A stretch of DNA of 64,000 nucleotides, from contig NZ_JRYR02000001.1 of the NCBI RefSeq assembly GCF_000807855.2, forward strand, positions 642,462 to 706,461. The letters run 5' to 3'. Of the stretch, positions 16,911 through 25,353 are shown one piece after another; position 1 is the stretch's first letter, and each line of letters begins with the position of its first letter. The notes under the pieces were generated by a model that saw only the letters and a list, made by a program, of their open reading frames with translations, searched no databases and had not been told where the DNA came from. The translations under genes were made by a program, and so were the position numbers. This DNA comes from Flammeovirga pacifica (lineage in GTDB: Bacteria > Bacteroidota > Bacteroidia > Cytophagales > Flammeovirgaceae).

Positions 16911-17537
16911 ATGCAAACTTTAAAAATAACAGTTTTTTTATGTTTTATTGGAACAATGATTTCCTGTAGTAAACCATCCCTTTCATTAGAATGGAAACAG
17001 CCTGTTACTGAAGAAGGATCTATAGCAAAAGAAAATTTCAAGATATTAAAACCAAAGGATATAAAGTTAGATACAACTATTTCTAGGTTTTTGTCACCTG
17101 TTTTTGATAGTTTGTTGTCTGAAGCCGAATTAGATAAATTCAATCCTACTACTCACGAGTTTCAATGTTCTGATTTATGTTGTCTGGAAATCAAAGAAGA
17201 TATCAATGAAAGTTGGAGAGTGATTGAAAGTACAAGGAATTGTGGTTTGGAAGGAGTCGAGATTTCGAAATGGATTTATAAGAACAAAAAACTAATTTTC
17301 TATCAAGATGTTTGGGTAACTGATTATTCTGATACTAAATCTGACCATTACATATTAGATGAACTTTACATAAGAAATGCATCAGATATAAAAAGTTTAG
17401 AACGAGAAATAACGATAGAAGAATTTGATAATCATTTTTTTAATAAAAAATATACATCAAATAATCGAACCACAACACAAATAGAAGCAGCGTCTCGAAA
17501 AAAGATTGAAGAAATATTTACTCCTCACGAATTCTAA
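16911..17537 (+). CDS. Hypothetical lipoprotein
   Basis: 208 residues from the ATG at 16911. An in-frame TTG at 16881 would add ten residues before a clean signal peptide and is less likely. The signal MQTLKITVFLCFIGTMISC ends in a lipobox with Cys19, so the mature protein is lipid-anchored. The mature part is acidic and has a cluster of cysteines (CSDLCCLEI about 92-100, and a later RNCGLEG), which could form disulfides in the periplasm. I do not recognise a family. It precedes mtaB by 113 bases on the same strand. Confidence 0.6.
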   Translation: MQTLKITVFLCFIGTMISCSKPSLSLEWKQPVTEEGSIAKENFKILKPKDIKLDTTISRFLSPVFDSLLSEAELDKFNPTTHEFQCSDLCCLEIKEDINESWRVIESTRNCGLEGVEISKWIYKNKKLIFYQDVWVTDYSDTKSDHYILDELYIRNASDIKSLEREITIEEFDNHFFNKKYTSNNRTTTQIEAASRKKIEEIFTPHEF

Positions 17538-17650
17538 ATTTCGTTATTTAAAATTAACATACGTTGCAACAAATATTTTCAATTCAGTAACATTCTCCTT
17601 ACTTTTGTATTCCTTTTGAATTTTCGAAAGTGATTAATAATCAATCAGTA

Positions 17651-18970
17651 ATGAGAAAAGTAGCCTTTTATACACTTGGTTGTAAATTAAATTTCTCTGA
17701 GACGAGTACTATTGGTCGTCAATTTGAGGAAAAAGGATATAAAAAAGTGGAGTTTGCAGATACTCCAGATATATATATAATCAACACTTGTTCTGTAACG
17801 GATAATGCCGACAAAAAGTGTCAGAAAATTGTACGTGAAGCAAAGAAAATTTCTCCAAATTCTTACGTTGCTATCATTGGCTGTTATGCACAGTTAAAAC
17901 CAAAAGAAATATCTGAATTAGAAGGAGTGGATGCGGTACTAGGTGCAGCAGAAAAATTCCGTTTATTAGATCTTTTAGATGGTTTTGTGAAAACTGAAGA
18001 ACCTCAGGTATTAGCAAAAGAAATTAAGGAGACGAAAGAATTTGTTTCAGGTTACTCCATGAACGATCGTACAAGAACATTCTTGAAGGTGCAAGATGGA
18101 TGTAATTACAAGTGTTCTTTCTGTACAATCCCTCTAGCAAGAGGGAAGTCGAGGAGTGCTAGTATTGATGATATCATTAAAAATGCGAAGGAAATTGCAG
18201 CTTCTGATGTGAAAGAAGTTGTATTAACTGGTGTAAACATCGGTGATTTCGGTATTATTGATGGGAAACGTCAAGAGAGACTCATTGATCTATTAAAAGA
18301 ATTAGATAAAGTAGAAGGTATAGAGCGTTATCGTATCTCTTCTATTGAACCTAATTTATTGGACGAAGAAATTATTCAATTCTGTACACAATCCGATAAA
18401 TTTGTTCCTCATTTCCATATTCCTCTTCAGTCTGGTTCAGACAAGATGTTAGAGCTAATGAGGAGACGTTACAGAACGGATCTGTATCAATCTAGAATTA
18501 CTGAAATTAGAAGTCAAATGCCAGACGCATGTATTGGTGTTGATGTAATTATTGGTTTTCCTGGAGAAACAGAAGAAGATTTCTTAGATACCTACAATTT
18601 CTTAAATGAATTAGATGTAGCTTATCTTCACGTCTTCACTTACTCTGAACGTCCAAATACTGATGCCGTGCATATGGATGGCGTTGTACCAAAGGCTGAA
18701 AGAGCAAAGAGATCTAAAATGCTTCGTATTCTGTCTGATAAAAAGAAAAGAGCTTTTTATGAGACTCAATTAGGAACCACTAGAACAGTTCTTTTTGAAC
18801 ATGATATTGAAGAGGGAAAAATGTTTGGTTTTACAGAGAACTATGTGAGAGTAGAAGCCAAATACGATCCTGCTTTAGTAAATGAGCTAAAAACAATTGA
18901 ATTAGTTCAAGTCAACGACGAAAATATTGTTGAAATTAAAGAACCAGAAATCATTTACGAAAAACACTAA
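17651..18970 (+). CDS. mtaB: tRNA t6A37 methylthiotransferase MtaB
   Basis: 439 residues from ATG 17651, where family sequence begins (MRKVAFYTLGCKLNFSE). A GTG at 17630 would add seven residues with no family match. The N-terminal UPF0004 domain has the cluster cysteines in GCKLN, NTCSVT and IGCYAQ. The radical SAM domain has CNYKCSFC at 151-158, and a TRAM-like tail follows. MtaB adds a methylthio group to N6-threonylcarbamoyladenosine at position 37 of tRNAs reading ANN codons. A TAnnTTTG element at 17600-17607 could be the promoter core. A GGCTGTCTC/GAGACAGCC terminator follows. Confidence 0.93.
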   Translation: MRKVAFYTLGCKLNFSETSTIGRQFEEKGYKKVEFADTPDIYIINTCSVTDNADKKCQKIVREAKKISPNSYVAIIGCYAQLKPKEISELEGVDAVLGAAEKFRLLDLLDGFVKTEEPQVLAKEIKETKEFVSGYSMNDRTRTFLKVQDGCNYKCSFCTIPLARGKSRSASIDDIIKNAKEIAASDVKEVVLTGVNIGDFGIIDGKRQERLIDLLKELDKVEGIERYRISSIEPNLLDEEIIQFCTQSDKFVPHFHIPLQSGSDKMLELMRRRYRTDLYQSRITEIRSQMPDACIGVDVIIGFPGETEEDFLDTYNFLNELDVAYLHVFTYSERPNTDAVHMDGVVPKAERAKRSKMLRILSDKKKRAFYETQLGTTRTVLFEHDIEEGKMFGFTENYVRVEAKYDPALVNELKTIELVQVNDENIVEIKEPEIIYEKH

Positions 18971-19020
18971 TAAATTAGTGGAGTAATTTGATTTTAATTG
19001 GATTCTAAAGAAATAAAAGT

Positions 19021-19055
19021 AGGCTGTCTCTATTTATTACGAGACAGCCTTTTTT
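19021..19055 (+). terminator. Intrinsic terminator after mtaB
   Basis: Perfect 10-bp stem aggctgtctc (19021-19030) with gagacagcct (19041-19050), loop 10, then a T-run to 19055. Confidence 0.92.
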
Positions 19056-19133
19056 AGTAAATAAAATCTGAAGGGGGGAATGAAAATGCTTTTATGAGTG
19101 TTCATCACCAAATACTTCTTAAATTCCTATCAT

Positions 19134-19168
19134 TTGCTATAGTTATCTCGCAGAACAAGTTAACTTTG
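19134..19168 (+). promoter_or_regulatory. Promoter of the phosphatase-helicase fusion gene
   Basis: TTG at 19134-19136 and TAACTTTG at 19161-19168 match the Bacteroidota TTG/TAnnTTTG pattern with a slightly long 24-base spacer. The ATG follows 22 bases later. That gives the fusion gene a transcript start before the phosphatase part. Confidence 0.55.
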
Positions 19169-19190
19169 CACAAAATATTGTTTAGAATTT

Positions 19191-21257
19191 ATGCATCAAC
19201 CAAAGAGAATATACCTTGTTCGTCACGGACAAACCGCTTATAATACCAAACGCATCGTTCAAGGAAGAAAGATAAATGCTGATTTAAATGAGAATGGTCA
19301 GAAACAAGCATCATTATTATTTGATGCTTATAAAGACTTTCCGTTTGATAAGCTTTATGTTACTTCATTAAAAAGAACACATCAAACTGCTCAAGGGTTT
19401 ATTGAAAAGGGGATTCCCCATGAAATAATGCCAGAGTTTGATGAGATGGATTATGGAGATTATGAGGGGAATTCTATTGATGACTGTGTTATTGATGGAT
19501 TAACTGTACAAGGGATTTCCGATGAATGGGAAAAGGGTAATTTTGATGCATTTCCTAAAGGAGGTGAACAATTAATGGACGTTCTTCGTCGTGAAGCTGA
19601 AGGTTTGGAGAAAATCATGGTGAACGAAAACGAGAGAAACGTCATGATTTGTATGCACTCTAGATCTATCAGAATATTCTTATGTCTTCTATTAGACATG
19701 GATTTTGATAAGATGAAAAACTATGCTCCCAAAAATACGGGTGTTACAACATTAGAGTTTAACGAGTATACTGGAGAATTTAAATTAGTTGAATTCAACA
19801 ATATTGATCACCTTGGTGATGATCCTCAATTAACTTTCTTACCAAGAAAAAAGGGAGATACACCAGAAACAGTTGCTCAAGAGGCAAAGGTGGAGGAAAC
19901 CTCTGAAGGATTTAGAAAGTTTAAATTAAACAAACAATTATATCAAGTTTGTGAAGAACTTGGATATGAAAATCCAACACCAATTCAAGAGAAAGCGATT
20001 CCGTTAGTATTAGCGGGTCATGATTTATTTGGTATTGCTCAAACAGGTACTGGTAAAACAGCAGCTTATCTTTTGCCACTATTGTACAAGGTAAAATATG
20101 CTCAAGGGAACGATCCAAGAGTATTAATATTAGTACCTACAAGAGAGTTGGCAATACAAGTTGGTAAGGAAGTAGATATATTAGGTAAATACACCGGTTT
20201 GAGACATGCAGTGGCTTATGGTGGAATTGGTCCTAAAACTCAAATTGAGCAAATTGAAAACGGTATTGATATTTTAGTAGGCACGCCAGGTAGAGTAATG
20301 GATATTTACTCTAGAGGTAAGCTGAAAACAAAATCAATCAAATATATGGTCTTGGATGAGGCAGATAGAATTATGGATATGGGATTCATGCCTCAAATTC
20401 GTCAAATGCTAGAAATCATTCCAAGAAAACGTCAAAATTTACTTTTCTCAGCTACAATGCCTGATATTGTAGTGAAATTAAGTGAGGAGTTTTTGGAGTA
20501 TCCTCAAAGAGTAGAAATTACTCCTCAGGCAACAACAGCTGAAATGGTTGATCAGTTTTTATACTATCTACCGAACTTCAGAACGAAGCTTAACTTCCTT
20601 GAATATTTATTGAATGAAGAGGATAATGAATTATCTCGTGTGATTGTTTTCGTGAAAAAGAAGGATCATGCTAATGGTATTTTTAGTTACCTAGAAAGAA
20701 AAATTAAAGGGGAAGTAAAAGTGATCCATGCAAATAAAGGTCAGAATGCTAGAATTAATAGTATTCAAGCCTTTAAAGATGGAGGAGTAAGAGTTTTAGT
20801 TGCTACAGATGTAGCAGCAAGAGGTATTGATGTGAGTATGGTTTCTCATGTGATTAACTTTGATGTGCCTGTAATGTATGATGATTACGTTCACCGTGTT
20901 GGTAGAACGGGGCGTGCAAATAATACAGGAGTTGCCTTCACTTTCTGTAATGATGCTGAAAAATATCATTTAAAGAAAGTAGAAAAAAGAATCAATAAAG
21001 AAATTCCAGTACTAGAATTGCCACTTGACTTAGAATATGGTGAAGCACCAAAAGATGAGAGACAAGAGATGGCAATGGAAATCGATAGACAAAAGAAAAT
21101 CGAGGATCCTAATTATAAAGGAGCCTTCCACGAGAAGAAAAAGAATAAAGATAAAGTCGATAAAAATCGAAGACTTAAAAATAAATCTTCCATGGAAAAA
21201 CAAAGAGCAAGTGGTAAAATATCTGCTTACTTAGGTTCTGGAAAGAAGAAGAAATAA
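19191..21257 (+). CDS. Histidine phosphatase fused to DEAD-box RNA helicase
   Basis: 688 residues in one uninterrupted frame. Residues 1-210 form a histidine phosphatase (phosphoglycerate mutase superfamily) with VRHGQT (phospho-acceptor His12), TSLKRTHQTA, the acidic motif DEMDYGDYEG and a second His in CMHSRSIR (His156), so the active site looks complete. After an acidic linker (about 211-238), residues 240-625 form a DEAD-box helicase. It has a Q-motif region, AQTGTGKT (283-290), PTRELA, DEAD (389-392), SAT (420-422), TDVAARGID and HRVGRTGR (568-575). A basic Lys-rich tail ends the protein. Most bacterial DEAD-box helicases lack such a domain. The phosphatase may act on a nucleotide, sugar phosphate or RNA end, which is unknown. 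It has its own promoter and terminator. Confidence 0.92.
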   Translation: MHQPKRIYLVRHGQTAYNTKRIVQGRKINADLNENGQKQASLLFDAYKDFPFDKLYVTSLKRTHQTAQGFIEKGIPHEIMPEFDEMDYGDYEGNSIDDCVIDGLTVQGISDEWEKGNFDAFPKGGEQLMDVLRREAEGLEKIMVNENERNVMICMHSRSIRIFLCLLLDMDFDKMKNYAPKNTGVTTLEFNEYTGEFKLVEFNNIDHLGDDPQLTFLPRKKGDTPETVAQEAKVEETSEGFRKFKLNKQLYQVCEELGYENPTPIQEKAIPLVLAGHDLFGIAQTGTGKTAAYLLPLLYKVKYAQGNDPRVLILVPTRELAIQVGKEVDILGKYTGLRHAVAYGGIGPKTQIEQIENGIDILVGTPGRVMDIYSRGKLKTKSIKYMVLDEADRIMDMGFMPQIRQMLEIIPRKRQNLLFSATMPDIVVKLSEEFLEYPQRVEITPQATTAEMVDQFLYYLPNFRTKLNFLEYLLNEEDNELSRVIVFVKKKDHANGIFSYLERKIKGEVKVIHANKGQNARINSIQAFKDGGVRVLVATDVAARGIDVSMVSHVINFDVPVMYDDYVHRVGRTGRANNTGVAFTFCNDAEKYHLKKVEKRINKEIPVLELPLDLEYGEAPKDERQEMAMEIDRQKKIEDPNYKGAFHEKKKNKDKVDKNRRLKNKSSMEKQRASGKISAYLGSGKKKK

Positions 21258-21265
21258 TAGACTAC

Positions 21266-21302
21266 AAAGGCTGTCTTACATATTGTGAGGCAGCCTTTTT
21301 TA
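21266..21302 (+). terminator. Intrinsic terminator after the fusion gene
   Basis: Arms AAAGGCTG (21266-21273) and CAGCCTTT (21291-21298) extend inward by eight more pairs including G-U pairs. A T-run follows. Confidence 0.85.
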
Positions 21303-21480
21303 TGATTACAACATATTACAAGTAATCATTATGTATTAGGTGAAATTATTAATAACCATTAATTATCCTAGAAATTTAAAAAACAACAATAAAAGTGTTC
21401 AATTACAGTAGGATAAGTTGACTTTTATCGATCTTAATAAAAGATTATGATTATTCTCTTTCTCATTCCTTAAAATAGTT

Positions 21481-21488
21481 TAATTTTG
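21481..21488 (+). promoter_or_regulatory. Possible -7 element of the TonB receptor gene
   Basis: TAATTTTG fits TAnnTTTG and ends only 5 bases before the ATG at 21494, so the mRNA would be leaderless or nearly so. No good TTG lies at the expected distance upstream, which keeps this tentative. Confidence 0.35.
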
Positions 21489-21493
21489 CAATT

Positions 21494-23830
21494 ATGTTGC
21501 AAAAGACTTTTTTCGCTTGTGTATTGATTTTAATGTTCATACACAATCCCTTATATGCTCAAGAACCAAACTTCAAAGGTTCCATTTTAGACGAATCTTC
21601 CGAACAACCATTAGAAGGTGTTGAAGTGTTTTTTAATGGTAAGATGGTTGTATCCGATAAACGCGGACGCTTCAACTTCTATTATAATTCCTCTGTAGTA
21701 GAGATAAGATGTCATTTTCTTGGTTTTAAGGATTATACAGTCCAATTAAAAGAGAATAGATCTAAAAGAATCTTTATGGAAGAAGCCTTCCAAGAATTGG
21801 AAGAGATTGAAATTCATGAACACGGTCATGATGATATGTCTTTGGCAGGGATGAATTTGTCGTCCATAAATGCTTATACTTTGGATGCAGAAAAAGGGAC
21901 TACTATTGCAGAAACTTTATCAAAAACTCCGGGTGTTTCTTTCATATCAACTGGTGTTGGTATTTCTAAACCAACTGTAAGAGGAATGGCAGGTTCCAGA
22001 GTTGTTGTAAGTGTAGATGGAGTAAAATTGGAAGATCAACAGTGGGGAATGGATCATGGTCTTTCTGTTGGCCAACCCAATGTAGATGAGGTCGAAATTG
22101 CCAAAGGAGCAGCTACTTTGAAATACGGATCTGACGGTCTTGGTGGTGTAATCAAAATGAAATCTCCTCAACCCCTTGGTAGAGATGGAGTAGAAGGGAA
22201 AATTGGATTAAACTATAAGAATAACAATAAATACTTTAGTGGTGACGCTAAAGTAAATGGACAAAAAGGAAAAATATTCTACCAAGTTTCTGGAGGATAT
22301 GAAGACTTTGGTAATTATAGAGTTCCAGCAGAAGAGTTTTCTTATTTAGGAGGCATTTTCAAATTAAAGGATGGAATATTAGTCAATACAGGAGGAAGCA
22401 TTGGTTCATTTAAAACAACCGTAGGTTATGAAGGAAACCATTGGGTACATAGTGTTTCTTACAGTTTGTTTTCTGAGTCTGTGGGCTTGTTTCCTGGTGC
22501 AACAGGTATACCTACCAATAATTGGCTACAAAGCTTTGAAGATAAAAGAAGACCTGAAGTTCCCAAACAAGAAATAGATCATCAAATGTTGACTTACAAC
22601 TCTCATGTAGATGTTTGGGGTGGTAATATTTGGTTTGATTTGGGGTATCAATACAACGATCGAAAAGAATTATCTGACCCTGTTAGACATGGAAGGCCTT
22701 TAAATGAATATGGTTTTGTTGCTAACCAATTGGATTTAAGAACAACATCTGCTAATGTTCACTTCGATAAAGAAGGAAGAGTTATGCATTGGGAGGTAGG
22801 TGTCAATTTTGAAAATCAACAAAACAGAAGAAGTGGGTTTGACTTTTTAATTCCTGATTATGATCAAAATACTTTTGGTGGTTATGCCATGTTTGGATTG
22901 CCATTAAATGAGAAAGTGAAAATGATTGGTGGTGTGAGGTTTGATTATATCACATTTGCTTCAAAGGCTTATTATGATTCTTATTTTCAAGATCCACCCA
23001 ACTCTGGGAATCCATGGCAAAGAGTAGATGATATCGACAATCAATATGAAAATCTGTCAGCTTCATTAGGAGTACAATTCAAAATGTTTAATCAGATTGA
23101 TGCTAATACCAATATTGCAAGGACTTTTAGAGCACCAAGAGCGAATGAGTTAGCTTCCAATGGTGTTCATCATGGTACATTTAGACATGAACAAGGTACT
23201 CCCGATTTGAATCCCGAACAAGGTTATCAATGGGATTTTAATATGTCTTATTCAAAGAAGAAAATCAATGTAGCGTTAAACCCGTATTTTAATTATTACA
23301 CTAATTATATTTATTTATCAGCACAACCAGAACCTTCTCCTTTGCCAGATGCTGGTCAAATTTATAAATATATAGAAGCGAGTGGTTATTTTGTAGGCTA
23401 TGAGTTTGCTTTAGATTGGGAGGTGAGAAGAGATATCAAATTACATAATTCAGTAGAATACGTGTATTCTCAAAATACAGAACGCAATAGATCATTTTCA
23501 TTTGTTCCTCCCTTATCATCTATGACAGAACTAACTTACACACATACTGTTATCAGTAACTTTCTATCAAAACCCTTCGCAAGTGTCAATCTACAACTGA
23601 CAGGGGATCAGAATAGGGTAGACATTAATGAATTAGAAACTCCTGGCTATGGTATTGTCGGGTTAAAATTTGGTACAGCATTTAATATGCAAAGAGTATA
23701 TGGTAATTTAATTTTTAGGGTTGATAACCTTTTTGATAATAACTATATGCGTCATTTATCAAGGTATAGAATTTTGAATTTACCAGAACCAGGAAGAAAC
23801 TTTTCTATAAACCTCACAGCTTGGTTCTAG
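21494..23830 (+). CDS. TonB-dependent outer membrane receptor
   Basis: 778 residues. A signal peptide (about 1-22, ending YAQ) leads to a carboxypeptidase-regulatory-like domain (about 27-95: FKGSILDESSEQPLEGVEV). A short histidine-rich linker HEHGHDD (108-114) follows. Next comes the plug domain (ETLSKTPGVSFISTGVGIS, RGMAGSRVVVSVDG, IAKGAATLKYGSDGLGG). The C-terminal barrel ends in an aromatic residue (AWF), as expected for an outer membrane protein. It imports a ligand across the outer membrane using TonB energy. The His-rich linker raises the chance of metal or metal-chelate transport, but this is inference. It is a single gene without a SusD partner, so glycan uptake is less likely. Confidence 0.9.
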   Translation: MLQKTFFACVLILMFIHNPLYAQEPNFKGSILDESSEQPLEGVEVFFNGKMVVSDKRGRFNFYYNSSVVEIRCHFLGFKDYTVQLKENRSKRIFMEEAFQELEEIEIHEHGHDDMSLAGMNLSSINAYTLDAEKGTTIAETLSKTPGVSFISTGVGISKPTVRGMAGSRVVVSVDGVKLEDQQWGMDHGLSVGQPNVDEVEIAKGAATLKYGSDGLGGVIKMKSPQPLGRDGVEGKIGLNYKNNNKYFSGDAKVNGQKGKIFYQVSGGYEDFGNYRVPAEEFSYLGGIFKLKDGILVNTGGSIGSFKTTVGYEGNHWVHSVSYSLFSESVGLFPGATGIPTNNWLQSFEDKRRPEVPKQEIDHQMLTYNSHVDVWGGNIWFDLGYQYNDRKELSDPVRHGRPLNEYGFVANQLDLRTTSANVHFDKEGRVMHWEVGVNFENQQNRRSGFDFLIPDYDQNTFGGYAMFGLPLNEKVKMIGGVRFDYITFASKAYYDSYFQDPPNSGNPWQRVDDIDNQYENLSASLGVQFKMFNQIDANTNIARTFRAPRANELASNGVHHGTFRHEQGTPDLNPEQGYQWDFNMSYSKKKINVALNPYFNYYTNYIYLSAQPEPSPLPDAGQIYKYIEASGYFVGYEFALDWEVRRDIKLHNSVEYVYSQNTERNRSFSFVPPLSSMTELTYTHTVISNFLSKPFASVNLQLTGDQNRVDINELETPGYGIVGLKFGTAFNMQRVYGNLIFRVDNLFDNNYMRHLSRYRILNLPEPGRNFSINLTAWF

Positions 23831-23856
23831 GAGAAATATTATATCAACTCTTTAGT

Positions 23857-25353
23857 TTAAAATAAAGAAGTTTGAGGAAGCTGATGGTCTTTCAGAAATA
23901 ATTCTGCAGAGGTCATCAGTTTTTCTTTTTTAGCAATATCCATCTTATCATAATTATTGATGAGCATGCTTAGTCTAGGATTTTTCTTAAGTATATCCCT
24001 ATGTTTATCCATGAATCTCCAGAATAAACCATCCCAAGTAAATTGCCAATCTCCTTTTTTATAATTACTCATTTTAAGGATATAATTACTGCTAGAAATA
24101 TATGGTTTAGAGGCCATAAGCCCTCCATCAGAAAACTGACTCATTCCATATATGTTGGTTACCATTACCCAATCGTATGCATCAATAAAGTACTCCATAA
24201 ACCATTGATAAACTTCATCAGGATGAATTTCACAAAGGAGCATAAAGTTACCAAGAACCATTAATCGTTCTATATGATGACAATAGGCAGTTTCATTAAG
24301 TTTTTTGATAGTTTGATCAATAGGAGGAATCCCAGTCGAACCATTATATAAACTGTCAGGCATTTTTTTAGTAAACTTCCAAAAGTTCTTTGTTCGTTCT
24401 TGTCTGCCATTGGCCTCATATATTCCTCTAATAAATTCTCTCCAACCAATTATCTGTCTTAAAAACCCTTCATGAGAATTTATAGGTACATTTTTATTTT
24501 CATAGAATTCATTAGCATGGTTAATCACTTGATAGGGAGTAAGCAAGCCAATATTGAGCATTGGTGAAATGACACTATGGTTTAAAAATGATTCAGTAGA
24601 AACAATCGCGTCTTCATAAACCCCAAACTCTTCATACCTTTCATTTAAAAACAGTAATAACCATTCTTCTGCCTCTTTGAAGGTAGTAGGATATAAAGGA
24701 AGTTCTTCTAAAGTACCCAAATGATCACTGTAACGATTATTGACATAAGATACCGCTTCTTTGTAATAGTCGTTTTGAGGTAATTTTTTTAATGATGGAG
24801 GAGTTTTTTTAGCAGGATATTTTTTTCTATTATCAGTGTCAAAAGACCATTTACCACCTACAGGCTCATTGTCTTTATCCATTAATAACCCTAATTTCTG
24901 TCGTTGTTTTTTATAGAACTGTGAATGATGGTATTTCTTTTTCTCATTTTTAAAATAGTCATCATTGTCTTTTTTTGAATTGATGAATAATGGAGAAGAA
25001 AGCCAATTCAGATGAAATTGTTGTAATTGACATTGTTCTATGATTTTTTTAGAAAGCCAATCATCTACAACATCAATACAATATATTTGATGATAACCTT
25101 CTGAGTAAATCCTCTCAAATAAATTAGTCAAATGTTTTTCCTCAATGTATTCAACATGATATTTCAAATGGATTAAAAAGTCAGCATACCATTTCATAGT
25201 GGCTCTGTGATAAGCTAATTTTTGTTTATGAAATTTATATTGACTAAAAAATAAGGGGTCTTCTATTATAAAAAAGCAATCCACTTCTTGCTTAAAAAGT
25301 GGAGATTGCTCAAATAACTGATGAGGGTAAATAAGGGCGGCTGTTTTAGACAT
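23857..25353 (-). CDS. PhrB/FeS-BCP-like cryptochrome/photolyase lacking the cluster cysteines
   Basis: 498 residues. It reads as the bacterial (6-4) photolyase/cryptochrome family (COG3046): an N-terminal DPRP-like alpha/beta domain with LIYPHQLFE, then the FAD-binding helical part with AYCHHIERLM, YFIDAYDWVM, GMSQFSDGGLMASKPY and SSNYILKMSNY. Family members of the PhrB type bind a 4Fe-4S cluster through cysteines around this last segment. Here the corresponding stretch reads NYKKGDWQFTWDGLFW with no cysteine, so the cluster appears absent. The ATG directly follows the TAG of the upstream photolyase gene, so translation is likely coupled. Probably repairs UV lesions or senses light. Confidence 0.85.
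   Translation of the reverse strand: MSKTAALIYPHQLFEQSPLFKQEVDCFFIIEDPLFFSQYKFHKQKLAYHRATMKWYADFLIHLKYHVEYIEEKHLTNLFERIYSEGYHQIYCIDVVDDWLSKKIIEQCQLQQFHLNWLSSPLFINSKKDNDDYFKNEKKKYHHSQFYKKQRQKLGLLMDKDNEPVGGKWSFDTDNRKKYPAKKTPPSLKKLPQNDYYKEAVSYVNNRYSDHLGTLEELPLYPTTFKEAEEWLLLFLNERYEEFGVYEDAIVSTESFLNHSVISPMLNIGLLTPYQVINHANEFYENKNVPINSHEGFLRQIIGWREFIRGIYEANGRQERTKNFWKFTKKMPDSLYNGSTGIPPIDQTIKKLNETAYCHHIERLMVLGNFMLLCEIHPDEVYQWFMEYFIDAYDWVMVTNIYGMSQFSDGGLMASKPYISSSNYILKMSNYKKGDWQFTWDGLFWRFMDKHRDILKKNPRLSMLINNYDKMDIAKKEKLMTSAELFLKDHQLPQTSLF

Noticed and set aside
16881-16911. Upstream TTG start for the lipoprotein gene
   Set aside because: It would add ten residues before a clean lipoprotein signal peptide, so the ATG at 16911 is preferred.
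16838-17143. A 101-codon frame on the minus strand over the lipoprotein gene
   Set aside because: It is antisense to a frame with a clean lipoprotein signal and has no recognisable features.
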